The position numbers and the translations under genes are program-made. A stretch of DNA of 64,000 nucleotides from Mycobacterium sp. PSTR-4-N (GTDB taxonomy: Bacteria; Actinomycetota; Actinomycetes; Mycobacteriales; Mycobacteriaceae). The notes below the pieces were generated by a model, which had not been told where the DNA came from, searched no databases, and saw nothing but the letters and a program-made list of their open reading frames with translations. Below are positions 46,661-63,942 of the stretch, one piece after another (position 1 is the stretch's first letter; every line of letters starts with the position of its first letter). The stretch is taken from NCBI RefSeq assembly GCF_022348085.1, contig NZ_JAKRFN010000006.1:248001-312000 (forward strand), written 5' to 3'.

Positions 46661-47572
46661 CTACGGCGCGTTGAGGTAGGGGAAGTCGGGCAGGAAGTCC
46701 CCGCCCGGCGCGAAGTCGGTGAGAGCGGTCCGGCCGTTGGTCAGGAACTTCGACCGGTAGTCGGCGACATCGTCGCGCAGCGTGCGGCCGTTCGGGTATC
46801 CGGCGGGCTTGCTCGGGTTGTACGTCAGCACATCGGGCAGCGTGCCTTCCGCGGTGATCGCGTCGATGGCCTCCGAGCGGGTGTAACCGCCCGTCTCGCC
46901 CATCAGCTCGATGAGATGCCCCATCCAGCGGCCCTGGTCGCGGTTCGGCTCGCCCGCGTTGAACTCGGCGAGTTGCTCGTCATCGGGGAAGAACCCGCTG
47001 ACCCACGGGTGCGCGGCCCGGTCCGCGTGTACCCACCGGCCGTCGGTGTTGACGCTGCAGCGCGCCCAGATCCGCACGTCCGGCGCGGCACCGAGGTAGG
47101 CCGTCGGCAACTCCACAGCCATCGCGATGACCTTCGAGCCCGTGAACGCCGCGTCGCTGCGCGCGCCGGCGAAGAACGAGAACGAGCCCGACCGCGACCG
47201 CCACAGATGCGGCTCGTCGTCGAACGACACGTCCAGCCCGCCGAAGATCTCCGACCCGACTGCGGCATCGACGCGCGCCTCGGCTTGCAGAGCCAAGCGG
47301 ACATCGACTTTCTGGCGAGGCGAAGACGGCTCCCCGAAAGGCTCGGAGAAGACGAAGTTGAACGCGATGTCGTTGCGCAGATCCCCGTCGTTGTCGATCG
47401 CGATGCGGTACACCGCGTCGGGATGCATCGCATCCGCGTTCGGGTTCGCAGTCAGGATCAGCGCCGTGCGGCCCGGGTCCCTGGGGGACGGGAACACGTA
47501 CAGATCGCACAGGTCCAAACGTGGATCGCCCAGCGGCGCACCCCGACGCAGCCCGGTGAAGTCAGTCGACAC
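46661..47572 (-). CDS. DUF4331 family protein
   Basis: 303 residues from GTG 47572; longer in-frame reading goes into accD4 and is rejected. The protein starts with LGDPRLDLCDLYVFPSP, followed by PNADAMHPDAVYRIAIDNDGD, both characteristic of DUF4331. A loose repeat of DL-x-D-x-Y-V-F type occurs later. No signal peptide is evident. Function is unknown. It lies 26 bases downstream of accD4 in the same direction and 10 bases before the kinase, so it could be the tail of the mycolate operon. Confidence 0.75.
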   Translation of the reverse strand: MSTDFTGLRRGAPLGDPRLDLCDLYVFPSPRDPGRTALILTANPNADAMHPDAVYRIAIDNDGDLRNDIAFNFVFSEPFGEPSSPRQKVDVRLALQAEARVDAAVGSEIFGGLDVSFDDEPHLWRSRSGSFSFFAGARSDAAFTGSKVIAMAVELPTAYLGAAPDVRIWARCSVNTDGRWVHADRAAHPWVSGFFPDDEQLAEFNAGEPNRDQGRWMGHLIELMGETGGYTRSEAIDAITAEGTLPDVLTYNPSKPAGYPNGRTLRDDVADYRSKFLTNGRTALTDFAPGGDFLPDFPYLNAP

Positions 47573-47598
47573 GAGCTCTATCCAACCGCACCACAGTT

Positions 47599-54569
<6,971 letters not shown>

Positions 54570-54593
54570 GTTCACATAACCTCACGATCGACA

Positions 54594-54613
54594 AGCGGCC
54601 CCCTCGGGCCGCT
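54594..54613 (-). terminator. Hairpin between fadD32 and pks13
   Basis: Perfect 8-bp stem agcggccc/gggccgct with a 4-base loop (54602-54605), lying 23 bases after the fadD32 stop and 24 bases before the pks13 start. No U run follows. In an operon this is more likely a partial terminator, mRNA-stability element or processing point than a full stop. Confidence 0.5.
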
Positions 54614-54636
54614 GTTGCCGTTGATGTAGTTGGGCG

Positions 54637-56526
54637 TCAGTCCGTCTCGTCCGGGAAGGCGTTGGCCACCTTTCCGCTGCGCAGGCTGCCGTCCAGGTAG
54701 GCCGAGCGGCAGGCGCGGCGGCCGATCTTTCCGCTCGACGTACGAGGGATGGCACCGGCGGGAGTCAGCAGCACGTCACGCACCGTCACACCGTGACGCA
54801 CCGCGATCGCCGCACGGATGTCGTCGGCGATGGGAGCCATTTCGAGCTTGTGCGCACCCGGTGCGCGCTCGCCGACGATGACCAGCTGTTCGGACGTGTC
54901 ACTCGGATCCCGCTTGAGGCCGGAATGCGCGTCGGCGAACACTTCGTCGGGCAGCTGGTTGGCCGGCACGGAGAACGCGGCGACGAATCCGGTGCGCAAC
55001 GCCTTGGTGGCCTCCTGCGCCGAGTACTCCAGGTCCTGCGGGTAATGGTTGCGGCCGTCGATGATCACCAGATCCTTCGTGCGGCCGGTGATGTAGAGCT
55101 CGCCCTCGTGGTACGCGCCGAGGTCACCGGTCCGCACCCAGGTCGCGTCGTCGGTGGCGCCTTGGGCATGCGACGGTTCGGTACGCGACTTGAGGATGTT
55201 CTGGAATGTCGCGGCGGTCTCGTAGGGCTTGCCCCAGTATCCGGTGCCCATGTTCTGGCCGCTGATCCACACCTCGCCGATCTGGCCGTCGGGCAGCTCA
55301 CTCGCGGTGTCGGCGTCGACGATGACCGCCCACTCCGCGACACCGATCTTGCCGGCACCGGCCTGGGCGACGGCCTTGGGCGAGTCCTCGGGCACCTCGA
55401 CGAAGCGGTGGTTGTTGAGCTCGTCGCGGTCCACGTAGATGATCCGCGGCTCGGCGTTCATGGGTGTGGTCGAGACGAACAGCGTGGCCTCGGCCAGACC
55501 GTAGGACGGCTTGATGGCCTGCGGCTTGAAACCGAAGGGGCCGAATGCCTCGTTGAAACGATTGACCGTGGCCGCCGAGATCGGCTCGCTGCCGTTGAGG
55601 ATGCACTTGATGTTCGACATGTCGAGGGGCTCTTCCCCCTCCTTGGGCACGCCCCGCGCCGCGGCGTGGTCGAACGCGAAGTTCGGCGCCACCGAGATGG
55701 TGCCGCCGGTGTCACCCTCGCGGCGGGCCATCTCGCGGATCCACCGGCCCGGCCGACGAACGAAGGCGGCCGGTGTCATGAACGTGATGTAGTGCCCGAG
55801 CATCGGGGAGAGCAGCACGGTGATCAGGCCCATGTCGTGGAAGAACGGCAGCCACGACACGCCGCGGTCGCCCTCTTGCCCGTCGAGCGCCTCGATCACC
55901 TGGACCACGTTCGTGGCGAGGTTCAGATGGGTGATCTGCACACCGGTCGGGATGCGGGTGGACCCGGACGTGTACTGCAGATAGGCGATGGTGTCGTGCT
56001 GGACGTCGATGGGCTCCCATGTGGAGCCGACCTCGTTGGGCACCGCGTCGACCGCGATGACGCGGGGGCGCTGATTGGCCGGCCGGGTGCGGAAGAATTT
56101 GCGAACGCCCTCGGCGGCCGCCGTCGTCGTCAGGATCGCCGAGGGCTGGCAGTCATCGAGCACGGCATGCAGCCGGCCGACGTGGCCGGGCTCGTTCGGA
56201 TCGAACAGCGGCACGGCGATGCGGCCCGAGTACAGCACACCGAAGAACGCGACCAGGTACTCCAGGTTCTGCGGGCACAAGATGGCCACGCGGTCGCCGG
56301 GCTGGGTGACCTGCTGCAGTCGTGCGCCGACGGCACGGTTGCGTGCACCGAAGTCCGCCCAGTTCAGGTCTCGATAGACCCCGTCACGCTCGGTCGAGAA
56401 GTCGACGAACCGGTAGGCGAGCTTGTCTCCACGCACCTTCGCCCATCGCTCGACGTGCTTGACCAGGCTCCCGTTGTCCGGGAACTTGATAAGTCCGTCC
56501 TTGATGAACGGGTTGTGGAACGCCAT
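54637..56526 (-). CDS. fadD32: Long-chain fatty acyl-AMP ligase FadD32
   Basis: 629 residues (M. tuberculosis 637). It activates the meromycolic acid as acyl-AMP and loads it on the N-terminal ACP of Pks13. Adenylation motifs: [19 protein letters not shown] (P-loop), [24 protein letters not shown] and a C-terminal [12 protein letters not shown]. The FAAL-type insertion expected for acyl-AMP rather than acyl-CoA formation is present in the region after VKPSYG-like [12 protein letters not shown]. The ATG at 56526 ([11 protein letters not shown]) matches the family start; a 31-codon upstream extension is rejected. Confidence 0.97.
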   Translation of the reverse strand: MAFHNPFIKDGLIKFPDNGSLVKHVERWAKVRGDKLAYRFVDFSTERDGVYRDLNWADFGARNRAVGARLQQVTQPGDRVAILCPQNLEYLVAFFGVLYSGRIAVPLFDPNEPGHVGRLHAVLDDCQPSAILTTTAAAEGVRKFFRTRPANQRPRVIAVDAVPNEVGSTWEPIDVQHDTIAYLQYTSGSTRIPTGVQITHLNLATNVVQVIEALDGQEGDRGVSWLPFFHDMGLITVLLSPMLGHYITFMTPAAFVRRPGRWIREMARREGDTGGTISVAPNFAFDHAAARGVPKEGEEPLDMSNIKCILNGSEPISAATVNRFNEAFGPFGFKPQAIKPSYGLAEATLFVSTTPMNAEPRIIYVDRDELNNHRFVEVPEDSPKAVAQAGAGKIGVAEWAVIVDADTASELPDGQIGEVWISGQNMGTGYWGKPYETAATFQNILKSRTEPSHAQGATDDATWVRTGDLGAYHEGELYITGRTKDLVIIDGRNHYPQDLEYSAQEATKALRTGFVAAFSVPANQLPDEVFADAHSGLKRDPSDTSEQLVIVGERAPGAHKLEMAPIADDIRAAIAVRHGVTVRDVLLTPAGAIPRTSSGKIGRRACRSAYLDGSLRSGKVANAFPDETD

Positions 56527-56608
56527 CTCAACTCCAATCACATGGGATGAATCCCAAACCCCGAAATCGTACCGGGGTGACGGCCCCCCGCCCCTGAGCC
56601 GCCGTTCG

Positions 56609-56629
56609 TGTGGTCTCAAACTGTGGTCT
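56609..56629. promoter_or_regulatory. Perfect 8-base direct repeat upstream of fadD32
   Basis: tgtggtct at 56609-56616 and again at 56622-56629, 13 bases apart, in the AT-richer intergenic stretch 56527-56688. It lies 83-103 bases upstream of the fadD32 start, about where an activator or repressor of the mycolate operon would bind. The binding protein cannot be named from the sequence. Confidence 0.4.
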
Positions 56630-56688
56630 TAGATTTCCCTTAATGTTAGGCGACGCCCTGACCGCGGCCAAATCTTCCCGGTCACGTG

Positions 56689-57711
56689 TCAGCCATGTTT
56701 CGGCTGCGGAGCGTTATTGATCAGCTGCCGCGCCCAGTTCAGCGTCCACTCGGTGGCCGGCTGCCCGTCCAGGGCCCAGAACTGCGTGGTGGCGTACATC
56801 GCATGAACCGGCTGACCGGCGCCGCCGCTGAGCACCTCCAGAGTCTTGGGCAGCTGGGTGATGTTGAACGCCGACGACGGCGCCGCGCAGATCAGATCTC
56901 CCCGTGCGCAGATCTCGTTGGTGCGGTCGTTGAGCGAACCGAAACCGCCCGGCCGCGGACCCGTCATCGTCAGACCCAACGCCGACAGCGTCGGCACCTC
57001 GTGCAGGGTGATCTCCGCGCCCTGGCCGTCCGGGTTGGGCCCGATGTCCTGCCCGACGCCGTCCTGGCGGCGGCCATCGGCGACCAGCGTCACGCCCAGC
57101 ACCAGATCCTGGTCCACCGGACCGCGGCCGTTGCCGATGTCGCTGGCGATGTCTCCGGCGATCACCGCGCCCTGGGAGAACCCGATCAGCACATAGCTGG
57201 TCAACGGGCACCGGTTGTTCATGTCTGTCATCGCCTGCACGGCGGCCCGGGTGCCCTCGGCCCGGCTGTCGTTGTAGGACATCTGCTGATCGGCCGACAG
57301 CGGATTGTGGAACTGCGCGGTGTAGGGAACGGTGAACACCTCGACCCGGTCGTTACCGAACTCGGCGCGGATCGGGTTCGTGACGCGCAGCAGCAGCGCC
57401 GCGGGGAACTGCACGGGGTTGAACGGGTCCAGCGCTCGCGAAGACTCCCAGGTGCCGGGGATCGAGATGAGCTGCACATCGGGGCAGCTGGCGTCCTGGA
57501 ACGCCGGCCGCGGCTTGCTCGGCGTGCCCGGTGCGCCGGACGGCGCGCCCGTCGGCGGCAGCGCGGTGGGCGGGATGGCCGTCGAACCACCGTCGGGCCG
57601 ACGCAGCACCACGATCACGACGGCGACGATCAGCACGACCGCGAGGCCCACCGCCCCGGCAGCGAACAGCGCCAGCAGGCGGTGGCGTTTACGCCGATTG
57701 GTTTTGGCCAT
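56689..57711 (-). CDS. culp6: Cell-envelope lipase/thioesterase of the cutinase-like family (Culp6, Rv3802c-like)
   Basis: 340 residues. A basic N-terminus ([13 protein letters not shown]) is followed by one membrane anchor (about 12-37) and a Pro-rich stalk, then the alpha/beta-hydrolase domain. Nucleophile Ser179 in LIGFSQGAV. Aspartate and histidine of the triad lie in the C-terminal third (the His in GQPVHAMYA). The M. tuberculosis enzyme is an essential phospholipase A/thioesterase inhibited by tetrahydrolipstatin and thought to tune mycolate metabolism. It lies between fadD32 and the fbp genes, as in Rv3802c. Confidence 0.92.
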   Translation of the reverse strand: MAKTNRRKRHRLLALFAAGAVGLAVVLIVAVVIVVLRRPDGGSTAIPPTALPPTGAPSGAPGTPSKPRPAFQDASCPDVQLISIPGTWESSRALDPFNPVQFPAALLLRVTNPIRAEFGNDRVEVFTVPYTAQFHNPLSADQQMSYNDSRAEGTRAAVQAMTDMNNRCPLTSYVLIGFSQGAVIAGDIASDIGNGRGPVDQDLVLGVTLVADGRRQDGVGQDIGPNPDGQGAEITLHEVPTLSALGLTMTGPRPGGFGSLNDRTNEICARGDLICAAPSSAFNITQLPKTLEVLSGGAGQPVHAMYATTQFWALDGQPATEWTLNWARQLINNAPQPKHG

Positions 57712-57726
57712 GTGTTGTCCAAGCTC

Positions 57727-58227
57727 CTAGCAGAGTTCGTCGGTGGCGATGCGAATGTAGTCGGCGGTCTCGGCGTGGAGCCGGTTCGCCGACGGAAGCG
57801 CGGCGCCCGAGCTCGTGACACCGCCGGACGCCGGTTCGCTCGCGTCGTTGCGTACCAGCGGTGCGACGAAGTCCCACACCGCCTGGTCGGGTTGTCTGGC
57901 CGCACGCGCCTGGCACACATAGGAGCCGATGCTCAGGGCCGCCAGATCGCTGGACGGCATCACCCCCGCGGATCGCAGGGCGTCGAGGTAGGCGCGCTGG
58001 CGCGGCGTGACCACCAGCGCGTTGCTGGCTCCTCCCTGGTCGGCCGCGCCCGGCAGCTGCGCGCCCGTCTCCCCGTGCGCGGGCGAGGGCTGGGTCTCCG
58101 AGGCCGGCCCGGCGAACACCTGGTCGCGGGCGCTGCAACCGGCCAACAACGACGTCGCGACCAGCAAGCACCCAGCGACACCTGCACCCGCCGATGCGGA
58201 CCGTGACCTGTGATGCACGGATTCCAA
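57727..58227 (-). CDS. DUF732-like lipoprotein
   Basis: 166 residues. Signal peptide with a good lipobox, LLAGC (Cys at about residue 31), so it should be lipid-anchored. A Pro/Gly/Ala linker leads to a C-terminal helical domain with RQRAYLDALRSAGVMPSSD, SIGSYVCQA and a closing DELC; this two-cysteine layout is typical of DUF732 proteins. Function is unknown. It sits 15 bases upstream of the Rv3802c homologue and is probably co-expressed with it. Confidence 0.77.
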   Translation of the reverse strand: MESVHHRSRSASAGAGVAGCLLVATSLLAGCSARDQVFAGPASETQPSPAHGETGAQLPGAADQGGASNALVVTPRQRAYLDALRSAGVMPSSDLAALSIGSYVCQARAARQPDQAVWDFVAPLVRNDASEPASGGVTSSGAALPSANRLHAETADYIRIATDELC

Positions 58228-58255
58228 CGTACCGGGGCTCCCGAGGAGCGCTCGC

Positions 58256-59140
58256 CTACCGGATCGTCGTGACGAGTTCTCCGCTCATCGCACCCAGCTG
58301 CGCGCTCCACGTTCCCCAGTCGTGGGTGCCGGCCGCCGGGAAGTCGAAGTGACCGTTACCGCCGCCGACCGCGCGGTAGTGCTGGTAGAAAGCCCGGTTG
58401 CTGCCTTGGGCCTGGTCGCAGTAACCGATCATCGCCGGCACGTCGGTGCAGGTCGTGGTCGACGGGCTGAAGATCCACAGACGCGTGTTGTTGTCGGCCA
58501 ACAGCTGCACATGGACATCGGGGTCGTGCCACTTCCAGCGGCCCAGCTGAGGCAGACCCCACATGTTGCGGGTGTCGACGCCGCCGAACCGCGCCAGACC
58601 CGCGGTGATCGCCCCGTTCATCGTCGTGTTCGACGGGGTGAGGAAGCCTGACAGCGAACCCGCGAAGCGGTAGCGGTCGGGGTGGAAGGTCGCCATCGTC
58701 ACCGCACCGGTGCCGCCCATCGCCGCGCCGACGATGCCGTGCCCGCCGGGCGCCAGCCCCTTGTTGGCGGCCAGCCAGTTGGGCAGCTCGTCGGCGAGGA
58801 AGGTCTCCCACTGCTTGCTGCCGTCCTGCTCCCAGTTGGTGTACATGCTCCACGCACCACCGGCCGGGGCGACCACCGAGATGCCCTTGCCGGCCAGCGT
58901 GTTCATCGCATTGCCCGCCGTCACCCAGTTGCTGACGTCGGGCGCGCCGTTGAAGGCGTCGAGCAGCACGACCGCGTGTGGACCGCCGCCGGAGAACGCG
59001 ACCGGGATCGCGCGGCCCATCGCTGCCGAGGGCACCATCAGCATCTCGACGCCCTGCGCGTGAGCGGTGCCCACCCCGCCGGCGAAGCCTGCCGCAGCCG
59101 CCAGCACGACGGCCATCAAAGTCCGGATCAGCCCACGCAT
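58256..59140 (-). CDS. fbpD: MPT51/FbpD, non-catalytic antigen 85 homologue
   Basis: 294 residues with a Sec signal peptide (MRGLIRTLMAVVLAAAA..., cleavage after AHA near 28). The antigen 85 fold is clear ([42 protein letters not shown]). The nucleophile position reads GAAMGG instead of GLSMAG, so the Ser is Ala140 and mycolyl transfer is not expected; known MPT51 proteins share this and bind fibronectin or sugars. ATG 59140 is chosen as it gives a proper signal peptide. A strong hairpin separates it from fbpA. Confidence 0.94.
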   Translation of the reverse strand: MRGLIRTLMAVVLAAAAGFAGGVGTAHAQGVEMLMVPSAAMGRAIPVAFSGGGPHAVVLLDAFNGAPDVSNWVTAGNAMNTLAGKGISVVAPAGGAWSMYTNWEQDGSKQWETFLADELPNWLAANKGLAPGGHGIVGAAMGGTGAVTMATFHPDRYRFAGSLSGFLTPSNTTMNGAITAGLARFGGVDTRNMWGLPQLGRWKWHDPDVHVQLLADNNTRLWIFSPSTTTCTDVPAMIGYCDQAQGSNRAFYQHYRAVGGGNGHFDFPAAGTHDWGTWSAQLGAMSGELVTTIR

Positions 59141-59214
59141 CAACCCCACCTCTCGAATCACACCGACCGCAACGTAGTGAACCACATCACCCCGACGGGT
59201 CGGGGGGCAAAGCG

Positions 59215-59252
59215 ACTGACGGCGGCGCCCCTGCAGGGACACCGCCGTCAGT
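59215..59252 (-). terminator. Terminator downstream of fbpA
   Basis: Perfect 11-bp inverted repeat actgacggcgg/ccgccgtcagt (59215-59225 and 59242-59252), with a 16-base loop that itself contains the palindrome ccctgcaggg. It starts 18 bases after the fbpA stop in the direction of transcription. No clear U run, as is common in high-GC actinobacteria. Confidence 0.75.
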
Positions 59253-59269
59253 GACGAACAGCAGTCGGA

Positions 59270-60436
<1,167 letters not shown>

Positions 60437-60516
60437 TTACCTGTCCGGCATATCTGTCGCCGGGGTACCTCCCGTTACGAAAGCAGACATCATGACCCCG
60501 GGCCAAATCGGGACGC

Positions 60517-62514
60517 TCACGGCCCGGTCGGGGGAAGCCCGGTGTACGGCGGATCGACCGGCTCCGGGATCGGCAGACCGCACCGGGCGAGTTCGTAGAG
60601 CGGCACGCGGTCGATGCGGTAGCGGGTGTATTCCGCGGCGTGCACCACGTTGGACAGGAACCGGCGAACGCCCATCGGCGCGCGGATCGCGTCGAGCACC
60701 TTCTCGGTCTCGGGGCATTTCAGCGCCGCCTCGGCCTGACGGATCCAGTCCTCGTCCAGGTACGGCGGAATCCACGGTCGCTCCTTGAGGAACGGCCCCT
60801 CGGCCACCGCCCAATCCGGGAAAAGGTTCTTGTCATGTCCGATGCGGCCGTCGGTCAGCCGCGCGGTGTGCGCGGCGAGCGGGTTGGCCAACCCGATCTG
60901 ATCGATGACGCGGACGTCGAGGCCGACGTTCATGCCGAGCATGCCGAGATTGGTGAAGAACACGGTGTGCGGGCCGACGTACCCGCCGGCGGCCGCTGCC
61001 CGGACCTCCGGAGGGGGCGGAAGCGCGGGCACGACGTCCCAGCGGTCGTAGTTGCCCGAAGGAAGCAGGAGCGCCCCGTCCGGCGTGTTCTCGATCGCGG
61101 TCAGCACCGCCCGCATCCGCGGATAGTCCAGGTAGTCGGACGCCGTCAACGGGTGCGCGTGCCCGGTGGCCTGGGAGTAGAACCGGCGCTCGTCGACGAT
61201 GCCGCTGTAGGTCACCCGCGTGGCGTCGGCTCCCAGCCCGGGCGAATTGGCCGCCCAGAGCGCCCATCCCGCCACGGCCAGCCACAGCACCGCAGTCGCG
61301 CCGGCGTACAAGTAGCCGGCGCCGCGCGCCATCCGGGTGCGGTCGGGCAGCAGCAGCGGGATCACCGCCACCGGGGCCAGCAGACAGAACATCGGTGTCA
61401 GCAGTACCCGGCCGTGCATGAAGTCGCCACCCTGCCGGATCCAATAGACCGCTTGCAGGACACCGGAGATCAGCATGAAAGCCACCACCGCGGGCGGACT
61501 CTGGACCGCGCGCGCAATCCAGCCGGATTCTCTGCGGGTGTCGCCTGCCGGGGTGCGCTGCGCCCATCGGGGCCGGCCGCGCAGCAGCAGCACCATCAGG
61601 CCCAGCCCGATCAACAGAATCGCAGGCGCCCAGAGCAGATAGGGCCGGTTGAAGTTGGCCAGGTAGACCAAGCCCTGGTCCCACTTCGCCCCCGACGCAT
61701 CCTTGGCCAGCGCGGTCCCGGGAACCAGCAACCCGTAGTAGCCCATGCGAAAGATCTGATAGGCGACCGGGATCAGACCACCGGCCACGACGAGAGCCAC
61801 CCGCGCCGCCCAGCCGGTGGTGGCGACGAGCATCATCACCAGCGCGACGCCGCCGATCAGTGCCAGCTCGGGACGCACCAGCACCGAGAATCCCGCGACG
61901 ACAGCGAGGGTGATCTGGAATCCACGGGATGCACCGCCTCGGCGCGGGGCCTGCGACCAGCAGACCATCATCCACCACAGGAGCCCGAGATAAGCCAGCA
62001 CCAAACCGTTTTCGAGCCCGGAGGTGGCGAAGTCACGTGCCGGCGGAACCGCGATGTAGACCAGCGCGCCCGCGGGCAGGAAGATCGCGCGCCGCCCGCC
62101 CAGGCCGGGGGCGTACAGACGCGCAGTGCCCAGCATCAGCAGGGCCACGCCCAACAGGCTGAGGACCAGAGCCAGGACCAACGCGACGTACTCGAGGCGC
62201 GCCGATCCGGCGATGAACCCGCCGAGGGTCACCAGATAGGACCACGCGGTGGAGGTGTTGGCCTCCACCCGCTCACCGGCGTTGAACACCGGACCGTTGC
62301 CCGCCAACAGGTTTCGCACCGTCCGGAGCACGATCAGGCCGTCGTCGGCGATCCAGCGCCGCTGCCAGGCGCCCCACCCGAAGAGCGCCACGACCGTGGC
62401 CACGCTGACCCACAGACTGATCCGTACCCAGGCGTGGTATGGGAAGGCGGGCCACCGGTTCAGCCGGTCCGCCGCCGCGGTGGTGATCCGCTCAGCTGAA
62501 GAAGATTGCGGCAC
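60517..62514 (-). CDS. aftB: Terminal beta-(1,2)-arabinofuranosyltransferase AftB
   Basis: 665 residues, a GT-C enzyme with about 9-10 membrane spans and a periplasmic C-terminal part of about 260 residues. It caps arabinan with beta-1,2-arabinofuranose from DPA, the sites later mycolylated. The catalytic loop after span 1 carries Asp57-Asp58 in RRWIADDGLIVLR. A second conserved segment is NAGERVEANTSTAWSYL. GTG 62514 overlaps the ubiA 3' end by 23 bases, so the two are coupled. Matches Rv3805c by order and size. Confidence 0.95.
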   Translation of the reverse strand: MPQSSSAERITTAAADRLNRWPAFPYHAWVRISLWVSVATVVALFGWGAWQRRWIADDGLIVLRTVRNLLAGNGPVFNAGERVEANTSTAWSYLVTLGGFIAGSARLEYVALVLALVLSLLGVALLMLGTARLYAPGLGGRRAIFLPAGALVYIAVPPARDFATSGLENGLVLAYLGLLWWMMVCWSQAPRRGGASRGFQITLAVVAGFSVLVRPELALIGGVALVMMLVATTGWAARVALVVAGGLIPVAYQIFRMGYYGLLVPGTALAKDASGAKWDQGLVYLANFNRPYLLWAPAILLIGLGLMVLLLRGRPRWAQRTPAGDTRRESGWIARAVQSPPAVVAFMLISGVLQAVYWIRQGGDFMHGRVLLTPMFCLLAPVAVIPLLLPDRTRMARGAGYLYAGATAVLWLAVAGWALWAANSPGLGADATRVTYSGIVDERRFYSQATGHAHPLTASDYLDYPRMRAVLTAIENTPDGALLLPSGNYDRWDVVPALPPPPEVRAAAAGGYVGPHTVFFTNLGMLGMNVGLDVRVIDQIGLANPLAAHTARLTDGRIGHDKNLFPDWAVAEGPFLKERPWIPPYLDEDWIRQAEAALKCPETEKVLDAIRAPMGVRRFLSNVVHAAEYTRYRIDRVPLYELARCGLPIPEPVDPPYTGLPPTGP

Positions 62515-63418
62515 CGATGGTCCCGATCCACGCCAGCAGCAGCAGCTGCAGAACCCGATCCTTCAGCGCGATCTCCTCGGGTTCGCCGGCCAGCCCTCCG
62601 TCGACGTCGACGGCATAGCGCAGGATCGCGATGGTGATGGGAATGATCGTGATCGCGTACCACGAGGCGTTGGCACCGTCGCGCTCGAAGGCCCACAGGC
62701 TGTAGCAGACCACCATCGCCGTGGCCGCCACGGTCCACACGAACCTCAGGTACGACGCGGTGTAGCTCTCCAGCGACTTGCGGATCTTGGCGCCGGTGCG
62801 TTCGGCCAATTGCAGTTCCGCATAGCGCTTGCCGGCCACCATGAACAGGGACCCGAACGTCATGACCAGCAAGAACCACTGCGACAGTGGGATACCCGCG
62901 GCGGCGCCGCCGGCGATCGCACGGATCAGGTAGGCCGAGGAGACGATGCAGATGTCCAGCACCGCTTGATGTTTGAGGCCGAAACAGTAGGCCAACTGCA
63001 TCGCGATGTAGACGGCGATCACCACGGCGAGGTTCGGCGAGGCGAGCAGCGAGATGGCCAGCGAGGCCACACCGAGGACAACCGCGAGGGTGTAGGCCAG
63101 CCACTCGGGAACCACTCCGGCGGCGATGGGCCGGAACCTCTTGGTCGGATGCGCGCGGTCGGCCTCGACGTCGCGCGAATCGTTGACCAGGTAGATGCAC
63201 GACGCCGCCAACGAGAACGCCACGAACGCGATCACGATGTTGATCGCCATCACGTCGTAGTCGTAGCGGACCGTGCCGCCGAACGCCGCGATCGGGGCGG
63301 CCAGCACTAGCAGGTTCTTCACCCACTGCCGCGGCCGGATCGCTTTGATGACCCCGGCCGGCAGGTTCTTGGGCGGCCCCGCCGACGATCCCGTCTCGCG
63401 AACCTGGGATGTACTCAT
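62492..63418 (-). CDS. ubiA: Decaprenyl-phosphate 5-phosphoribosyltransferase UbiA (Rv3806c-like)
   Basis: 308 residues, UbiA-type prenyltransferase fold with nine membrane helices. It transfers phosphoribose from PRPP to decaprenyl phosphate, the first committed step of DPA synthesis. The metal motif N79-D80-x2-D83-x3-D87 is followed by RAHPTKRFRPIAAG; the second motif region is DICIVSSAYLIRAIAG. Changes in the M. tuberculosis gene raise ethambutol resistance. The ATG overlaps the upstream PAP2 stop by 4 bases. Confidence 0.95.
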   Translation of the reverse strand: MSTSQVRETGSSAGPPKNLPAGVIKAIRPRQWVKNLLVLAAPIAAFGGTVRYDYDVMAINIVIAFVAFSLAASCIYLVNDSRDVEADRAHPTKRFRPIAAGVVPEWLAYTLAVVLGVASLAISLLASPNLAVVIAVYIAMQLAYCFGLKHQAVLDICIVSSAYLIRAIAGGAAAGIPLSQWFLLVMTFGSLFMVAGKRYAELQLAERTGAKIRKSLESYTASYLRFVWTVAATAMVVCYSLWAFERDGANASWYAITIIPITIAILRYAVDVDGGLAGEPEEIALKDRVLQLLLLAWIGTIGAAIFFS

Positions 63419-63942
63419 CGCGATCCTCCTTCGAGCGCATCGGCGGCCCTGGCGACCACGCCGGCGACGGCGGTGCCGACGGCGACCCCGGCGATGACGT
63501 CGCTCGGATAGTGCACACCGAGGACCAAGCGCGACAACGCCATCGGCGGGATCAGCAGCGCGGGCAGCGGCAGGCCGGTCGGGCGGGCGAGCAGCACCGC
63601 TGCCGCGGCGGTCGACGTGGCATGCGCCGACGGGAAGCTCAACCGACTCGGGGTGCCGACGTTGACCGCGATCGCCGGGTGGTGCGGACGCGCACGACGC
63701 ACCACGCGCTTGATCAGGACCGCGGCGGCGTGTGCGGCGAACGCGCCGACGCCGGCGGTCACGTACTGGCGTCGCCGAGCCGGCACGAGCCAGGCACCGA
63801 GCGCGGCGACGGCGAGCCAGCCGAGGCTGTGCTCGCCGAAATGCGACAGGGCCCGCGCCCCCGGCAGCACGCCCGGGCGGTGCGCCATCGTCGACTGCAC
63901 CGCCACCAGCGCGGCATCCTCGCCGCGCGGCGGCTCAGACAC
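63415..63942 (-). CDS. PAP2-type phosphatase of the DPA pathway (Rv3807c-like)
   Basis: 175 residues with several membrane spans. Complete PAP2 signature: K78-x6-R85-P86 (KRVVRRARP), PSAH (104-107, catalytic His107) and S137-R-x5-H144-x3-D148. It is placed to remove the 5-phosphate from decaprenylphosphoryl-5-phosphoribose, the product of UbiA, as proposed for Rv3807c. GTG 63942 overlaps the glfT2 stop by 8 bases. Confidence 0.9.
   Translation of the reverse strand: MSEPPRGEDAALVAVQSTMAHRPGVLPGARALSHFGEHSLGWLAVAALGAWLVPARRRQYVTAGVGAFAAHAAAVLIKRVVRRARPHHPAIAVNVGTPSRLSFPSAHATSTAAAAVLLARPTGLPLPALLIPPMALSRLVLGVHYPSDVIAGVAVGTAVAGVVARAADALEGGSR

Noticed and set aside
58256..59140. Loss of the catalytic serine in fbpD as a new defect
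   Set aside because: This is a known property of MPT51/FbpD proteins, not a peculiarity of this genome.
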